Positions 11,550 through 23,523 of a stretch of DNA of 64,000 nucleotides are shown one piece after another. Source of the DNA: Tetrastigma voinierianum (Eukaryota; Streptophyta; Magnoliopsida; Vitales; Vitaceae). The stretch's first letter is position 1. The number at the start of each line of letters is the position of its first letter. The stretch is taken from positions 62,001-126,000 of the forward strand of contig JAEQBH010001386.1 of NCBI GenBank assembly GCA_016808115.1, given 5' to 3'. Position numbers and translations under genes: made by a program. The notes under the pieces were generated by a model. The model saw only the letters and a program-made list of their open reading frames with translations, ran no database searches and was not told the DNA's origin.

Positions 11550-12344
11550 TCAACTTTCCTTCAAAGGTTGGAAGCTTCCCTCACACCTGTCAGTCCACTC
11601 AAATTTAACTCCTTTCCTAGTCAAACAATGAAGTGGTCCTGCTATCTTTGAGAACCCTTCTATGAACCTGCGGTAATACCCCGCTAATCCCAGGAAACTC
11701 CGCACTTCTGTCACCGTAGTTGGTTGCTCCCACCTTACACGTCTACTTTGAGGATCCACATAAATGCCATCAGCAAAACCATACGCCCGAGAAATCCCAC
11801 GGGCCAACCAAAATTAACATTTGCTGAACTTGGCATACAATCGTACTACTCTTAAAGTCTCCGCAACACTAAACCCAAATGTCTCTCATGCTCCAACTCG
11901 CTTCTCGAGTACACCAAGATATCGCCGATGAAGACAATGACAAACCGATTCTTATGCATGGACTAAGACCCGGTTCCATCAAATCCATGAAAGTCGCTTC
12001 GGGCATTGGTGAGTCCGGAAGATACCACTAGAAACTCATAATGCCCATATCTCGCCCCACGTCGCCTTGGAATGTCCGACCCCTAATCCTCAACTCGATG
12101 GTACTCGATTCTCAAGTCAATCTCGAGAACACTCTCGCGATTCTAGAGCCGATCAAATAGATCATCAATCCGAGGCAAAGGATATCTCATTTCGAATGGT
12201 GACCTTATTCAAATTGTCTCTGTAGTCTATACACAACCTCCAAGTATCATCCTCCTCTTCACAAATAACACCTACGCTCCCAAGGTGAACACTCGCCTTA
12301 ATAAATCCCCCTATCCACCAACTCAATCGGAGTCTTCAACTCTT
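11550..12344 (-). pseudogene. Gypsy reverse transcriptase
   Basis: The C-terminal part is clear at 11550-11807 (WEQPTTVTEVRSFLGLAGYY, RRFIEGFSKIAGPL, TRKGVKFEW). The palm region (GHYEF..., PEATFMDLM, a VFIDDILVYS-like stretch) is recognisable but frameshifted. It cannot produce an active polymerase. Confidence 0.85.
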
Positions 12345-12911
12345 TCAACTCACCCTAAGTAAGCATCCTATAAGGTGGTAAAGAAATAGGAGCTGCACTT
12401 CGTGGACTAAATCAATGGGAAAATCTATTTCTTGTTCTGGAGGCAAACTTGGAAGATCGTCAGGAAACACATCCGGAAAGTCCCTCACTACTGGTACATC
12501 CTCTAATCCCACTTCACTACTACGAGTGTCAACTATGTGAGCTAGATACCCCTTACAACCTTTTTGAAGTAAACATCTAGCATAAATGGCAGAAATCAAA
12601 CCCGGGTTAAGGTGCTCGCTCCGCTCTCTCCATAGAAGACTACTACTGTAGTCCCTGGTGAGTCTAAATATCACCTCCCTATGGAAACAATCCATCAAGC
12701 ATAGCTCACAAGCCAATCCATCCCAAGAATCACATCCAACCCCCTCGAGATCTATTATCAATCCGCTTCCATAATCCTTGGCCCCCAATAGAAAATAAGC
12801 TACCCTTAAGCATCTGACTAGGCCATAGAGACTCTCCCCGCGGGCGCCAAGAATTTCCAAACCACATCCCAAAGGAATTGAGTCATCCCGACTCGCGGCA
12901 AATATAGTCAC
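12345..12911 (-). pseudogene. Gypsy protease to RT linker
   Basis: An open stretch of 188 codons includes VISAI-like LISAIYARCLLQKGCKGYLA, then VPVVRDFPDVFPDDLPSLPP and EQEIDFPIDLV. This is the conserved region between the retroviral-type protease and RT in plant gypsy elements. The protease DSGA motif upstream is not seen intact. Confidence 0.85.
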
Positions 12912-12949
12912 GTGAAATAAAAAGAGCGTAGCCCCGGGTCAATGTGAGT

Positions 12950-14160
12950 ACACGTGCATCAAGCCACCAAAAATAGATAATGTACCCGTTCACAACGTCG
13001 GGGTGGCCCAGGCCTCCCGACCGGGTCATAGCATAAACTCCGCCTAGCAGTGGTCGTCCTCTCTCGCCCTTGCCTCCTGGGCCGCCGGTGCAGATCGGCC
13101 GGGTCCCGCGCTAAAGGAACCAGCCCGAGGTCCGGCCCCGCCCCGTATTCGGGCTCCCTCCATGCCCACTAGCCCGGGCTGAACTCGGGCAACCGATCCC
13201 GAGATCAGTCCGCCGATTCTCGATAGGGGCAATCCCTCTTGAAATGTCTTGTCTCCGCCCACACCGAAAAGCACAAGACATCCCACCGGGCATGGTCCAT
13301 CATGAATCCTGTTATAAACGCCTCAAGTTGAAAGGAAACCATCACGGTCTGCAGACCTCTGAAAGTGGCTACTACCACTACTCACTGATTGAAATCCAAA
13401 ACCCTGTGTATGTCCACCTCTTTGAAACCTGCTACCGCTGGCACCAGGTTTGTCCCCACTGGATCCCTTCCTCGTCGCCCAAGATCCGCAGCCGAAACTA
13501 CCCTCTTAGATGATCCTGACCTGGGCTCTTTAAAGACAATCCATCGTATGACCGACGCCTAGTCTGGCGTATCAAGGTCTGTCTCTCCACCTCTAGAGCA
13601 AATGGGCCTCTCATCGACCGACACGTGCGGATGATCGGAACCTGAGAGGCTCAAAGCTATCAGCTCACTCAATCCATCGAGAAACCTCCTCTTCCTACTG
13701 ACCTCATCCGCAACCAAATTGGGACAGAAATCCGATAGCTTAGTGTGAAAAGTAGTCTTGAACTGTGCCCAAGTGTGACGTTTCCTAGTCCTCTCATAAG
13801 CCCACCACTTCCTTGCACCACCCCCTAGCAGAAAACCAGCTATCCTGACTCTATCCTCATCCGGACACTACATACCCTCGTCCAAAATCTTCTCTGTGTC
13901 ATCTAGCCGTGGATAAAGCCACTCATGGATCCGTGGAGCCATCAAAACCCACTCGCTCCAAGTCTACGAGCCCCAACATCAACAAGAATACCCGCAAACC
14001 CACTCCTTCGAGTGATCGGTTTTCAGGTGCTCGACAAGATTCTCCTCATAAGGTGCATCCGAACTTTTCCAATCAGAGCATCACATTGGCCTTTACGCTC
14101 ACTCTCAAGCTAACACGGTGAAGAAAAACTGCTTTTCAAGAATAAATGAAATGCACTAAT
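12950..14160 (-). pseudogene. Gypsy gag with zinc knuckle remnant
   Basis: Weakly coding and frameshifted. Around 13215-13300 the minus strand reads DVLCFSVWAETRHFKRDCP, a degraded CCHC knuckle (CFxCGxxGHFxRDCP). The upstream capsid part cannot be read in one frame. Confidence 0.6.
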
Positions 14161-14261
14161 TTCAAGGATAAGGTGAGTAAGGTATACAAAAACACTAGAT
14201 GAGTTGCACAGCAATGTACAACCCTAAGGAATTTAGGAACCTAGAGCTCGATACTGTCGAC

Positions 14262-14454
14262 AAGACCAACTCTAAAACCCTCCCAAGATTCCCTGCATCC
14301 TGGGCCATGAAGTTCCCACTGCATACAATCCCTAGGAAGGTCCATAATGGAACCCCAACTTTAAGAAAGAAAGTAAACACCGCATTAATGTAATACCTCA
14401 ATATATATATATATATAGCAGCAGCAGTATATATATATATATATATGAGAAAGA

Positions 14455-14493
<39 letters not shown>

Positions 14494-16991
14494 AACCGCT
14501 CAAATGCACAACCGACCCATCTTACTGTAGGTCATAACCACAAACACACATGATAAAGACTCATATAAGTTCAATACTAAGATCAGAGCATTCTAAAAGT
14601 GTTTGCGAATTTAGGGGTACAATGAAAAATACATAAGTCCAATAAAATAAAGGCAGATAGATAAGATAGAATACTGCAGCTGCCGCAGAACGAGTGACGT
14701 AGAAGCTGGCGCGAGGTAGATCTCTACGGACTGCCTGGACCTAGAGAACGGATTTAAAACAATAAAACGTGAGATAATGAATCTTAGTGAGTGGCATAAT
14801 TTATAAGGAAAATAATGTTTTATTTTTCGAAAATTCCTTCTCTCAAGACCTCATGTCCACTCTTTTATAAGGTTCCTCGTTTGGAATCATTTCACAAAAC
14901 CCAAACTTATACCCAAGTCAACAATGTAAAATTCATGCTCAAAAATTTAACCGACATGATTACTACGAAAATTATAACCTGAATTTGTTCACAACATAAA
15001 ATTTAGCATAAAATATATATAACTATCATGTCGTAAAAATAATCATGAAAATACAATAACCATAAATATTGAATTGGTTTTACCTTACTTAGAAACCAAC
15101 AATATACCGTACCATATACTCATAGTAAACCGTCGAGTAAACCCAACCCCACGACACCGTGGCAACTAATAAACATTCGGTAAACCCGACATCACGTGGC
15201 AACTAATAAAACCTTCAGAACCCGACATCACGCGTGGCAACTAATAAACCTTCTCAGAAACCCGACATCACGTGGCAACTAATAAACCTTCGGGTAAACC
15301 CGACATCAAGTGGCAACTAATAAACCTTCAGGTAAAACCAATATCACGTGGCAACTAATAAACCTTCGGGTGTAACCGACATCACGTGGCAACTAATAAA
15401 CCTTCGGGTAAACCCGACATCACGTGGCAATTAATAAACCTTTCCAACGATACCGCATTATAATCATTTCACAAAGTCTCAAAATCCATTTCTTAAATCA
15501 ATAACTTTTCAAAATGGTTTAAAACCTCAATCCATGTACCAAAATGTTTGAATACCACAAATTTATCCATGAACTCAGTAAAATTTCCAAATATTTAAAA
15601 TGTTGACAATAAATGATAACTTGTTTATATAAAAACAGATAATTATATTTACGCATAATCAACCGTTCGATCAAATAAGTTATATATACACTAACCACAA
15701 TTATATCATAATAATACCCCAAAGCATTTAAAAACATGTAAACAACTCCACAGACTACGAGATGCTCGCCTCCCGTCTCCGCAAGAACGCCTCCTGTGTT
15801 CGGGCCGTGAGTCATCAGAATATAATAAAATTACCATTTACGCCCATTATTCAAACCAAAGACATTGGGACGCCCCAAATGTCTTTGAATACCTTTTTAA
15901 ACTGAACCATCTAATGGATCCACAAATCCACTGCTAATGCTGCCTTACTAGACCTCAATGGGTGACCCAAAATTGTACTTTTCACCCGGAGGCTAATCTT
16001 TCGAAATTGAACCTTCAAATAACTCATAAAAATGTCCAATTTCACTAATCCAACTTCAATTTTGCCTAATTTTACTAATTGTGCCCAATTTCAGTCAAAA
16101 CCTTTTCGGTAATTACCCGAAATGACCCAAAAATGGAAAACTAACCAAACGACGTCCAAAATTTACAAACTTTATATCAACGGAAAGCCCAAGAGACCAG
16201 GAACACAGCAGTACCCTTACCTTGGTCTAAAGGTTGCTGTGGTGGCCGGAAAACTCGATCCAACAATCGGCCAAATTTGTTTTCGTCGTATCTTTCAAAC
16301 GGTGAGGAATCTGCGAAAAGGGACCACGGGAATGAGTTCAGAGGGTCCAAAAATGATGGGAGGGAGGTATGGGTCAGCCTGGAATGGCCGAAAATAGGAA
16401 AATCCGGTGACCCACCGTGGCGGCCGCCGCCGTGTTCGCTGGCCCGATCTGGGCGCATCCGGCAGTGGTTCGCCTTGAAATTTTGCCGGCGACATCGTCT
16501 GGTAGTGGCGCTCCTCCCTGGCCAGCGCGTGTAGCAAGTGGGTGGCCGGTGTCGCCTCCCACGGCCAAAACCCGTTTGGTCTAAAATGGGTCGAAATGAC
16601 CCAATTCGGTGTTCATGGTTTTGGGGAGTTTTCTCTAGGGTTTTGGAGCTCAAAATGGGTGTGTTGGGGCTAGGGTTCTATTTGGCATGCAAAACTAGGT
16701 TTATATAGAGCCTAGGGTCTCTTTCAGGTAAAAACCCTAGAATGATTTGACACCGTTAAAACACAAATGGCTTGAACTCCCAGTGGTCATAACTTTCATC
16801 TCAGAAGCCTGATTTCGGACGCTCAACCTGGCCTATGAACTCGTGACGATCGAGGCCTACGAAATGGTGTCTTAGTCAACCCAAAATTATTCATCCTTGA
16901 AAAAGTCAACTTGGGCCCACATACTAATTGTTGGTCAAACTTGGTCAAACGTTTTAAAAAAAACTTGTATTATTTGATACGGGTCGTTACA
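14262..16991 (-). repeat. 5' LTR of the gypsy element
   Basis: The counterpart of 7010-9580, slightly longer because of a bigger TA microsatellite (about 14402-14490, interrupted by GCAGCAGCAG and GAGAAAGAG) and two more units in its tandem array. The right edge, GGTCGTTACA at 16991, gives a minus-strand TGTAACGACC start. The left edge is approximate. Confidence 0.8.
15150..15442 (-). promoter_or_regulatory. Tandem repeat array with CACGTGGC motifs, 5' LTR
   Basis: Eight units of the same repeat as in the other LTR. Five carry CACGTGGC; the other three have ACCGTGGC, CACGCGTGGC or CAAGTGGC. Spacing is near 37 bp, which places the motifs roughly every 3.5 helical turns. The copy number differs between the two LTRs (8 against 6), as expected of an expandable array. 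Confidence 0.6.
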
Positions 16992-17400
16992 GGGATGAGT
17001 CAATTGAAGCATTAAAAATGAAAGGTTGTAGTTACAGCAAGAAGTCAAGAAAAATAAGAGAAATAGTTCATGAGTAGATGGAAAAGATGATAGTGCCTTT
17101 TGTCATGAGAAAGGGCATTGGAAGAAAACTTATGCTAAGGGTAAGACTATTTCTCATGCATATTTTGTTGAGCATATTGATGATAATAGTGATTTTGCTT
17201 TGTGTCTAGTTGGCCTTCCATCTACTTATGTTTCTGATGAGTGAATTATATATATATTCAAGCTATACTTACCATCCATAAGTGCCCACATATGGAATGG
17301 TTGTTCAATTTCAAGGAAGTTGATGGTGAAGTTGTTTATATGGGCAATGAGTGGATTATATTTCTGATTTATTGCATGTGTCAAATTATTTCTGTTGACA
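16992..17400 (+). pseudogene. TNT1-like copia gag-pol, continuation after the gypsy insertion
   Basis: Reading resumes as ESIEALKMKGCSYSKKSRK, then CHEKGHWKK (zinc knuckle), then HYVEHIDD-like and FALCLVG stretches. A CPHMEWLFNFKEVDGEVVYM-type segment then starts the protease region of TNT1-like elements. It joins the gag interrupted at 7009. It ends near 17380, where LTR-like sequence (TCAAATTATTTCTGTTGA) shared with genes B-D begins. Confidence 0.75.
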
Positions 17401-17778
17401 AACAACAAATCATTCTATGATATATGATATGGAAACTACTTTTCATACTATATAAAAAAAGCAATAGCTAAGGGTAAATTATATAAAAATTGTTCTTATT
17501 TGTTTATATTTCTAGTAACATTCTACTTATTTATTCTTAGATTATATTTTCTTATACTTAATTTGGTTTTATTTCTTTATATCTAAATTTATTTTCTTAC
17601 TCATGACCTCCATTTAGCTACATTGTATTTTTCCACACATATTTCCACAACTAATTAATGACTTATTCTTTTTGGCAGTGAAGTTTGAACAATTAAATGG
17701 CCTGATCAAAATGAATACATCTGAAGATTCTGAACAATGTAGATGTTTGTGGTTAATGGGTAAGAAGAAGTGTAGCCC
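17400..17778 (-). other. Gene A intron 4, distal part
   Basis: Colinear with intron 4 of the other copies just downstream of E4. AT-rich, no coding. The E4 donor, GAG|GTACAC in the other copies, reads GGGCTACAC here, so the GT is lost. Confidence 0.6.
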
Positions 17779-18244
17779 AAACAAAAGGAACTCATCTCGG
17801 AGTTGGACGGCAGGATTTTGCTTCTTTTCACTGGCTTGACTTTTTCTTTTTTGACTAACCATAGGCAACATAGAGTTCCCTTCTTTATATGTAGTTGACA
17901 ATAGCCTTCTTGCAAACACTTTATGTTTTACCATCATATCAAAAATATCAATGTGAGGATAAAGGATTGCCATATGTAAAATATTCATTCCCTCCTTATT
18001 AATATGATTTAGTGCTTCAAGCCGGTCGAGTACTGCTCTAACAATTCCTTCAATGTTTGACATTGTTGCCAAAAATAATGGACTTTCATCGTTCTTCTTG
18101 TACTTGTTGGTTGAACTTTCTTGAAGGTTTTGTCCTTTCCTTGTTTTCGACAATTTAGAGGAGCATTCTTCAACTTCTTGAGAACTAGCATCCAATGAGG
18201 TATCTTCCTTTACCAAAAGCTTGACCAGTTCTTGAATTTTGCAT
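17779..18244 (-). pseudogene. Gene A exon 4: acidic linker and ankyrins, donor lost
   Basis: The acceptor is AAACCAG|ATGCAAAATTC at 18244. The frame stays open: KIQELVKLLVKEDTSLDASS, a lysine- and serine-rich linker (KTRKGQNLQESSTNKYKK), then ankyrin-type SPLFLATMSNIEGIVRAVLD, EGMNILHMAILYPHIDIFDM and RLLSTTYKEGNSMLPMVSQK. It ends QLRDEFLLFG. Without a GT donor at the usual place, the reading would run on into intron sequence (open to 17614). Confidence 0.8.
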
Positions 18245-18497
18245 CTGGTTTTAGTAAGTGAGATATTTGACGATTACTTTTATGTAACATTGAAAACTAT
18301 TTGATAGAAAAGTGCAGTTATAATGTGGATGTCTCCTAAATGTAAAAGCTAACAACTTAAAATACGGAACATAGAAATGTTGAATTCTTTGAAAAATAAA
18401 CAAGCTAATATTATGTGAAACACCTGCAAAAAAAGTAACACTATATATCCAATTCATTAAAATATTGTGCATTATTACATATATAGTTATCTAATAT

Positions 18498-18543
18498 GTC
18501 TTTTACTATTTCTCAAAAAAAAAAAAAAAAAAGTCTTTTACTA
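18498..18543 (+). mobile_element. 24-bp poly(A) insertion with 11-bp direct repeats
   Basis: GTCTTTTACTA occurs at 18498-18508 and again at 18533-18543, flanking TTTCTC followed by 18 A. The paralogous introns have the sequence once and no poly(A). This is the footprint of a severely 5'-truncated retroposition event made by LINE-type machinery. Confidence 0.7.
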
Positions 18544-21500
18544 AAGCAATTAATACTACAACTTATTTAATCAATAAGAGATCCTTAACATTATTGTATT
18601 GCAAGATCCCAGATAAGCTCTGAAGCAGTAAAAAGTAAACTTTATTCTTGAAAGTATTTGGCTGCATCTCTCATCTTTATATTGACTCTACTGCTAAAAG
18701 TACGCCTGATCCAAAATTTAAGATTATATATATATTATCTATGGTGATACTCAATTTGGTTTTTGTTTCTTAAATGAACAAAATCGCAAGATAATATAAA
18801 AGAGACTTTATTTTCGATGAACAAGTTGTGTACAAGGACAAATTGAAAATAAAGCATAAAAATACACGCTTTGTATTTAAAAAAACTAGAAATAATTGTG
18901 GACCTCGCATTTTTTGCTATTATGCGCTTCCCGCTAAAAAGGTGAGACTCGCTTTTATTTTTTGAAAAACCATTTTTAGAAAACAGTTTGGAGTCGCCAC
19001 TTATTTTTGTTTTTATTTTAAGAGGGAAAACAAAATAAGAAAGAAAAACCCTAAATGTGACTCGTGATAAGAAAAGATAAGTATGAGAAAACCAAGTCTA
19101 GGTCCGGGGGTTAGGTTACTTAGCGGGAAGGTACTGTAACAAGCCGTAGTACCCCTTTAAGCCCCTAAAGTCGGGTCTCTACTAAACAAACTAAGGAAAA
19201 TATGGTTTTTGACTAATCAAATAATGAATACCAAAGATAAGCAATAATAATACAAAAACATGCAAGACATATATAAATAAATAAATTAAGAAATGGATGA
19301 GAAAATGTACTTGATCGTATGTTAGAAGCACTACCAATTGGGAAACAATGTTAGTGCAATAACAAAATACAAACTATTCACATTCAATTAAAAATTGGTT
19401 ATAAATTATATGTCAAATTATTTATTAAAATGATACATGGAATGTCGAGCTCCACTCAATCCCATTTATATGTTACACAAATTAACTCCTCAAGATTCCA
19501 TTTTATATGAATTGTAGAATTAACCATGTGTTTGAAATTTTTGAACACCGGTTTGAAATTGAAGTTTTGAAAATTGGAAGTTTGAAGTTGAAATTTAAAA
19601 TTTGAGATTTTTGGGGACTTGAATTTTAGAAATTAAGAATTTGCAATTTTGTGACGCCCCAAAACCCGGGGGTCCCATTGACCACCGTCAACCTGTGTGT
19701 CTCATATCATGAGACCCATGCTTGAGTAAAATGACCCAATAGGGCCCATCATCCATACTCGTCCATACGGTTACAAGACCATACATTTCTATAAATCCAA
19801 GAGTTATTACATCACTCTTAATACAAAACATATATTAACACTAGTTCGTTCTAATATATACATAAAACAAGAATCACGCTCACAATCCGCCCGCCCATAA
19901 TCCCGGCCCCTAAGGAGCCGCCGTCTCGCCAGACCTGTCCTCAGACCTAAAAGGGGGGTCCCACGACGGAGTGAGCTAACGCCCAATAGAGATAAATCCT
20001 ACAAGGGCTATTCCCCACCTAGGTGTACATGCAAATGATCATTTCACAGTCAAACCAACAACCAATCCGTTCATACATGTTGTCCTATCATGGAAAATCT
20101 ACATGCATGTATGAGACGACACTCTACATGCCCCTAGTACCGGGACAACCTCCAACCCACCACCCAATGCAAGTTCCAATGGGAAATCACTCAAGTCAGT
20201 CCCGACTCCCATCTCACAACCCGTAGTCTATGTGATATTTATTTAACTGCCTGCGGTCTTTCGACAACGTAACTTCGTGGTCTCACCGCCGCCTCTTACA
20301 CTCCGATTTTTCGGGCTTTCACCGTGGATACGCCGCTTCCAACTGTGCGTTTTCAAAGTTTTTCACTTGAGGGGGTATCTATCCCCACTTGCTACTTCGA
20401 CACATTTCATTTTCCATTTTCATTTAACACCGTGGAATCCACTGACTTCGTCCCATTCCCAAGCCCACACGTATCTACCACCAAATGCAAAGGCCAAATC
20501 AATACCATGTACCTAATTTCATGTGTAATGTGGTGTTACCGAACACTAATGTAATGTAATTTGTGCCACTCGCACTCAAACCCATGACTAACAATGTATG
20601 GAAGACCTCTTACATGGACTTACACCGTGACACTATGTGTGTCCGCTATGAATACTCATGTCTAATGCACACAACATTTCATATATTTAGCATACATGCA
20701 AATATGTTGATGTCTCCACACATTCAAATTAAGCATATCACATAAGCATGCACTACATATTTTCTATCATTCATGTCAACATATCATTCAAGCATGTATT
20801 AACATAATTCCAATCATTACTTAGGCAAGTGCCTTAATTCATATTCCCGGGCTGAGACATAGTATGTCAGTCATACAACCCAATGCATATAATTATTTCC
20901 ATCTTTATCACACATATATCCCATAATTTCACATATTCAACATGTTATTCAATTTATGGCAATAACACACATTAAATATTTCCCGGCATAAATCCCGCCA
21001 TGCTGGGCCTCAAAATAATCCGGACTTAGTTCAGAAAGTCTAGTTTTTGTAAAACCACACAAAAACATCCAACACGCACCTCGCTTAGGCCATAATGCTA
21101 GCCCCAAGTATTTCGACATAACTCCGCTTCAAAACAGGTTCAAACTAGATTTCTGAACTATTCAACCGTCCGCAGGATCTAGCTCCAATGTTCAGCCTTC
21201 ATTTTGGCTGAGCACTTTATTTTATTAAATTCTAGACTTAACGACCTTCCGTAGAGTCCAAGAACGCGCGAATCGAGTGCCCGGATTTGAGAGTTATGGT
21301 CGCTCAAAGCTGGATACGCCGGATTCACAAGGGTGTGCGGAAATTTGGGCATACCCCCGTTTGTCATTCTGCTTGGGATTTTGCTGTCTCAAAACACAAT
21401 GTTCTGCTTCAGACAGTCCCAAAACCCTATGAAACCGGTCTTTGACCACCACACAACATACAAATTCGCCCGAAAAACCGAACGAAACCCTTAGGCCATT

Positions 21501-21589
21501 ACACGGCCCCTAAGGGTAAAATAACCAGAGTAGAAGGAAACCTACTTCTTTGTAGCGCTAGCCTCCGGTTCTTTTCCGTTTCGGTCTAC

Positions 21590-21746
21590 TTCCACTCAAG
21601 CAAGAACACTCCTTCCTTTCCTCTCTTTCTTTCCTCTCTTCCTCCCTCTTTCTTCTTCTCTTTCTTCTTTCCTTTCTCCTCCATTTTCCTCCCTTTCTCC
21701 CTTTCTTCTCCCTTTCCTCCCCTTTCTCCTCTCCTTCTCCTTGCCG
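21590..21746. repeat. Polypyrimidine tract in the family 1 solo LTR
   Basis: About 150 bases almost purely C and T on the plus strand (GA-rich on the transcribed strand), just downstream of the LTR TATA box. The other family 1 LTR has the matching purine tract at about 36570-36672, so it is a family feature. Confidence 0.85.
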
Positions 21747-21794
21747 CTCCCACTCCGACCGAGCTTGTCGTATGAAATGAACTACCCATGCCCA

Positions 21795-21802
21795 TATTTA
21801 TA
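21795..21802 (-). promoter_or_regulatory. Likely TATA box of the family 1 LTR
   Basis: Minus-strand TATAAATA, at the equivalent place to 36556-36563 in the second copy, followed on the minus strand by a long purine-rich leader. Confidence 0.5.
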
Positions 21803-21825
21803 GCCTTCATCAGGAGTCATGCATG

Positions 21826-21962
21826 TGTTGACACATGGCATTCCACAAAAGTCAGCCACACATGGCTTGCCATGCGCATTATGACACATGGCTTGCCATG
21901 TGTCACCACATGGTTCGCCATGTGTCATCCACATGGCTCGCCATGTGTTGCCCGACATGCGT
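21826..21962. repeat. Array of short palindromes (ACATGGCNNGCCATGT type)
   Basis: Four to five consecutive imperfect palindromes with the form CACATGGCTTGCCATGTG separated by a few bases. The homologous LTR at 36415-36540 has a diverged version. Each unit can form a small hairpin; the array lies just upstream of the LTR TATA box in LTR orientation. Confidence 0.8.
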
Positions 21963-23043
21963 TTCCTCGAAATACGTGAAATTCCGACTATCTTGGAATT
22001 CAACGAAATTCGACTAGGTAGCTAGATTTCATGAGACGATTCCAACGATGCAATCCGTTTTGTCATCCAAGATCTAGAAAAATCCCAACTTTCTCCATAC
22101 CCTCAGAATTACCATTTTGCCCTTTTATTCAATAAAAATTTAATTTAAAATTTTCAATGTGGTTTTACAAATTTTGAAATTGAAACCTGAAATTTTGAAA
22201 TTTGAAATTTGAGTGACTTGAATTTTAAAATTGAAAATTTGAATTTTAGTAAAAAAGAAATTGAGAATTTGAAGTTTGAAATTTGGACATTTGAAATTTA
22301 AAAATTGAGAAATGAAAATTTAGAACTTGAATTTTTGAAATTTGGGAATTTTATTAAATTAAAGGTGGGTGATAGTTCATATGTTAAGGAAAATAAATCT
22401 GAATTATTAAAAACCATTAATGTTCAATTTAATTAAATAAACAAAAAGCAACAATATACTTACACAAAGAAAAATAAATAATAAGACTATAAATTAACTG
22501 ACTAATTAAATATAACAATAAATTAAATATATATACAAGACAATTAATTAAAAAAAATAACTATATAAAAGAAGAATAAAAAGAAAATAAAGAAAACTTA
22601 CCTGGTAGAAAGACACCTCCTGACGTAGTCGCCTTCAAGCTCGAATCGCCTCCAAAGCCGATCGCTCCCAAAATTGCCCTCGTGCCAAGATTGCCACCAA
22701 GGCTATCTTATTTTAAATCAAACCTTTAAACTTTGAGACAACTTAGGACCTGCCACTCAATTTGGAAAAGACCCACAGTCTCCTTAAAAAAATAAACTTA
22801 AGGGACTAATAGGACCTAAATTATATAGGTCCATGCCCTAATTTATTCCCCAAAAAATATTTAATTAAGGGTCATTAGGGCCTCCCACTCTTGCGTGAGC
22901 TCCACTGCTTCCCTTTTTTCCTAAATCATGCAGGGCCCTTTTATAAAGGGAAAGGGAGACTTCTCTCATTTGTTAATTTCCAATGTAGGGATTACCTCCA
23001 CAAAGAAAGAAACCTTATAAGCCTCCAAATTTGTGGGTCTACA

Positions 23044-23523
23044 ATAATTTAATTCATTTAATTTTTTTACTGAATGAGTGGAAAATACACAATTGAAAAT
23101 ACCAAGAAAATGTAACTTCAGATATGGATCCACCTAAGCTTAATGTTAGCATCCATTCGGATATATGTTTTTCATTTTTGAAATTAAAAAATAGTTTTGC
23201 CCATTTTTAGAAGCATCTAGCTCTTAAAGACTTATATTGAAAAATTAATAGTTTTAGGTATCTAATAAATTTTACCACTCTAAATTATAAAATGTTTAAA
23301 AGTGATTTCTAAAGATAAGATAAAATTTTATGCTCTTTGTGAAAGATATCCTACTTCTACATAGAAATTCCTAATTACTATTGAAAGAGAGTATATCCAT
23401 TAGGTTGTTGAGGGTTTCAATTTATAATTACATTTTAAATTTCTTGTTTAGAACATTTTAAAGAAAACTAACATGCGTCAAAATAAAAATGCAACGTGCA
23501 TAGAAAAGCTTTTCATTACTCAC
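23044..23523 (-). other. Gene A intron 3, remainder
   Basis: Colinear with intron 3 of copies C and D (for example the GATGGATCCAC stretch near 23125). No coding sequence. Confidence 0.6.

Larger units (their letters stand above)
7010..16991 (-). mobile_element. Ty3/gypsy retrotransposon, about 10 kb, minus orientation
   Basis: Two related long terminal repeats (7010-9580 and about 14262-16991) flank a pol region encoded on the minus strand, so the 5' LTR is the right-hand one. On the minus strand the element starts TGTAACGACCC, a common gypsy LTR start. Internal order 5' to 3' is gag, protease, RT, RNase H, integrase and a C-terminal domain, as expected for Ty3/gypsy. Every domain is interrupted, so it is not autonomous. 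It sits inside an older copia gag: flanking AACATTTGA and ATGAGTCAATTGAAG join into one gag reading frame. The expected 5-bp duplication (TTTGA) is eroded to GGGA on the right. Confidence 0.85.
19650..22169 (-). mobile_element. Solo LTR (family 1, 2.5 kb) nested in the family 2 LTR
   Basis: Plus-strand ends are TGTGACGCCCC and TGGTTTTACA. The flanking 5-bp duplication AATTT is exact (19645-19649 and 22170-22174). It is the same family as 36177-38512, where the sequence lies in the opposite orientation. A minus-strand TATAAATA at 21795-21802 followed by a purine-rich leader fixes the orientation as minus. No internal domains are present. Confidence 0.9.
18897..23043. mobile_element. Solo LTR (family 2, about 1.6 kb) in intron 3 of gene A
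   Basis: Begins TGTGGACCTCGC and ends GTGGGTCTACA, so it has TG...CA ends. It is flanked by a perfect 5-bp duplication ATAAT (18892-18896 and 23044-23048). The flanks rejoin into sequence colinear with intron 3 of gene D (near 56940). Without the nested element at 19650-22169 its length is about 1622 bp. It contains no coding domains, so I read it as a solo LTR left by recombination, orientation undetermined. Confidence 0.85.

Noticed and set aside
13909..14121. Two overlapping plus-strand frames of about 60-70 codons
   Set aside because: Shadow frames in the degraded gypsy gag region, with no similarity recognised.
7010..16991. Calling the gypsy element an intact or active retrotransposon
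   Set aside because: Every pol domain is split by frameshifts or stops, the LTRs have diverged strongly, and the target duplication is eroded.
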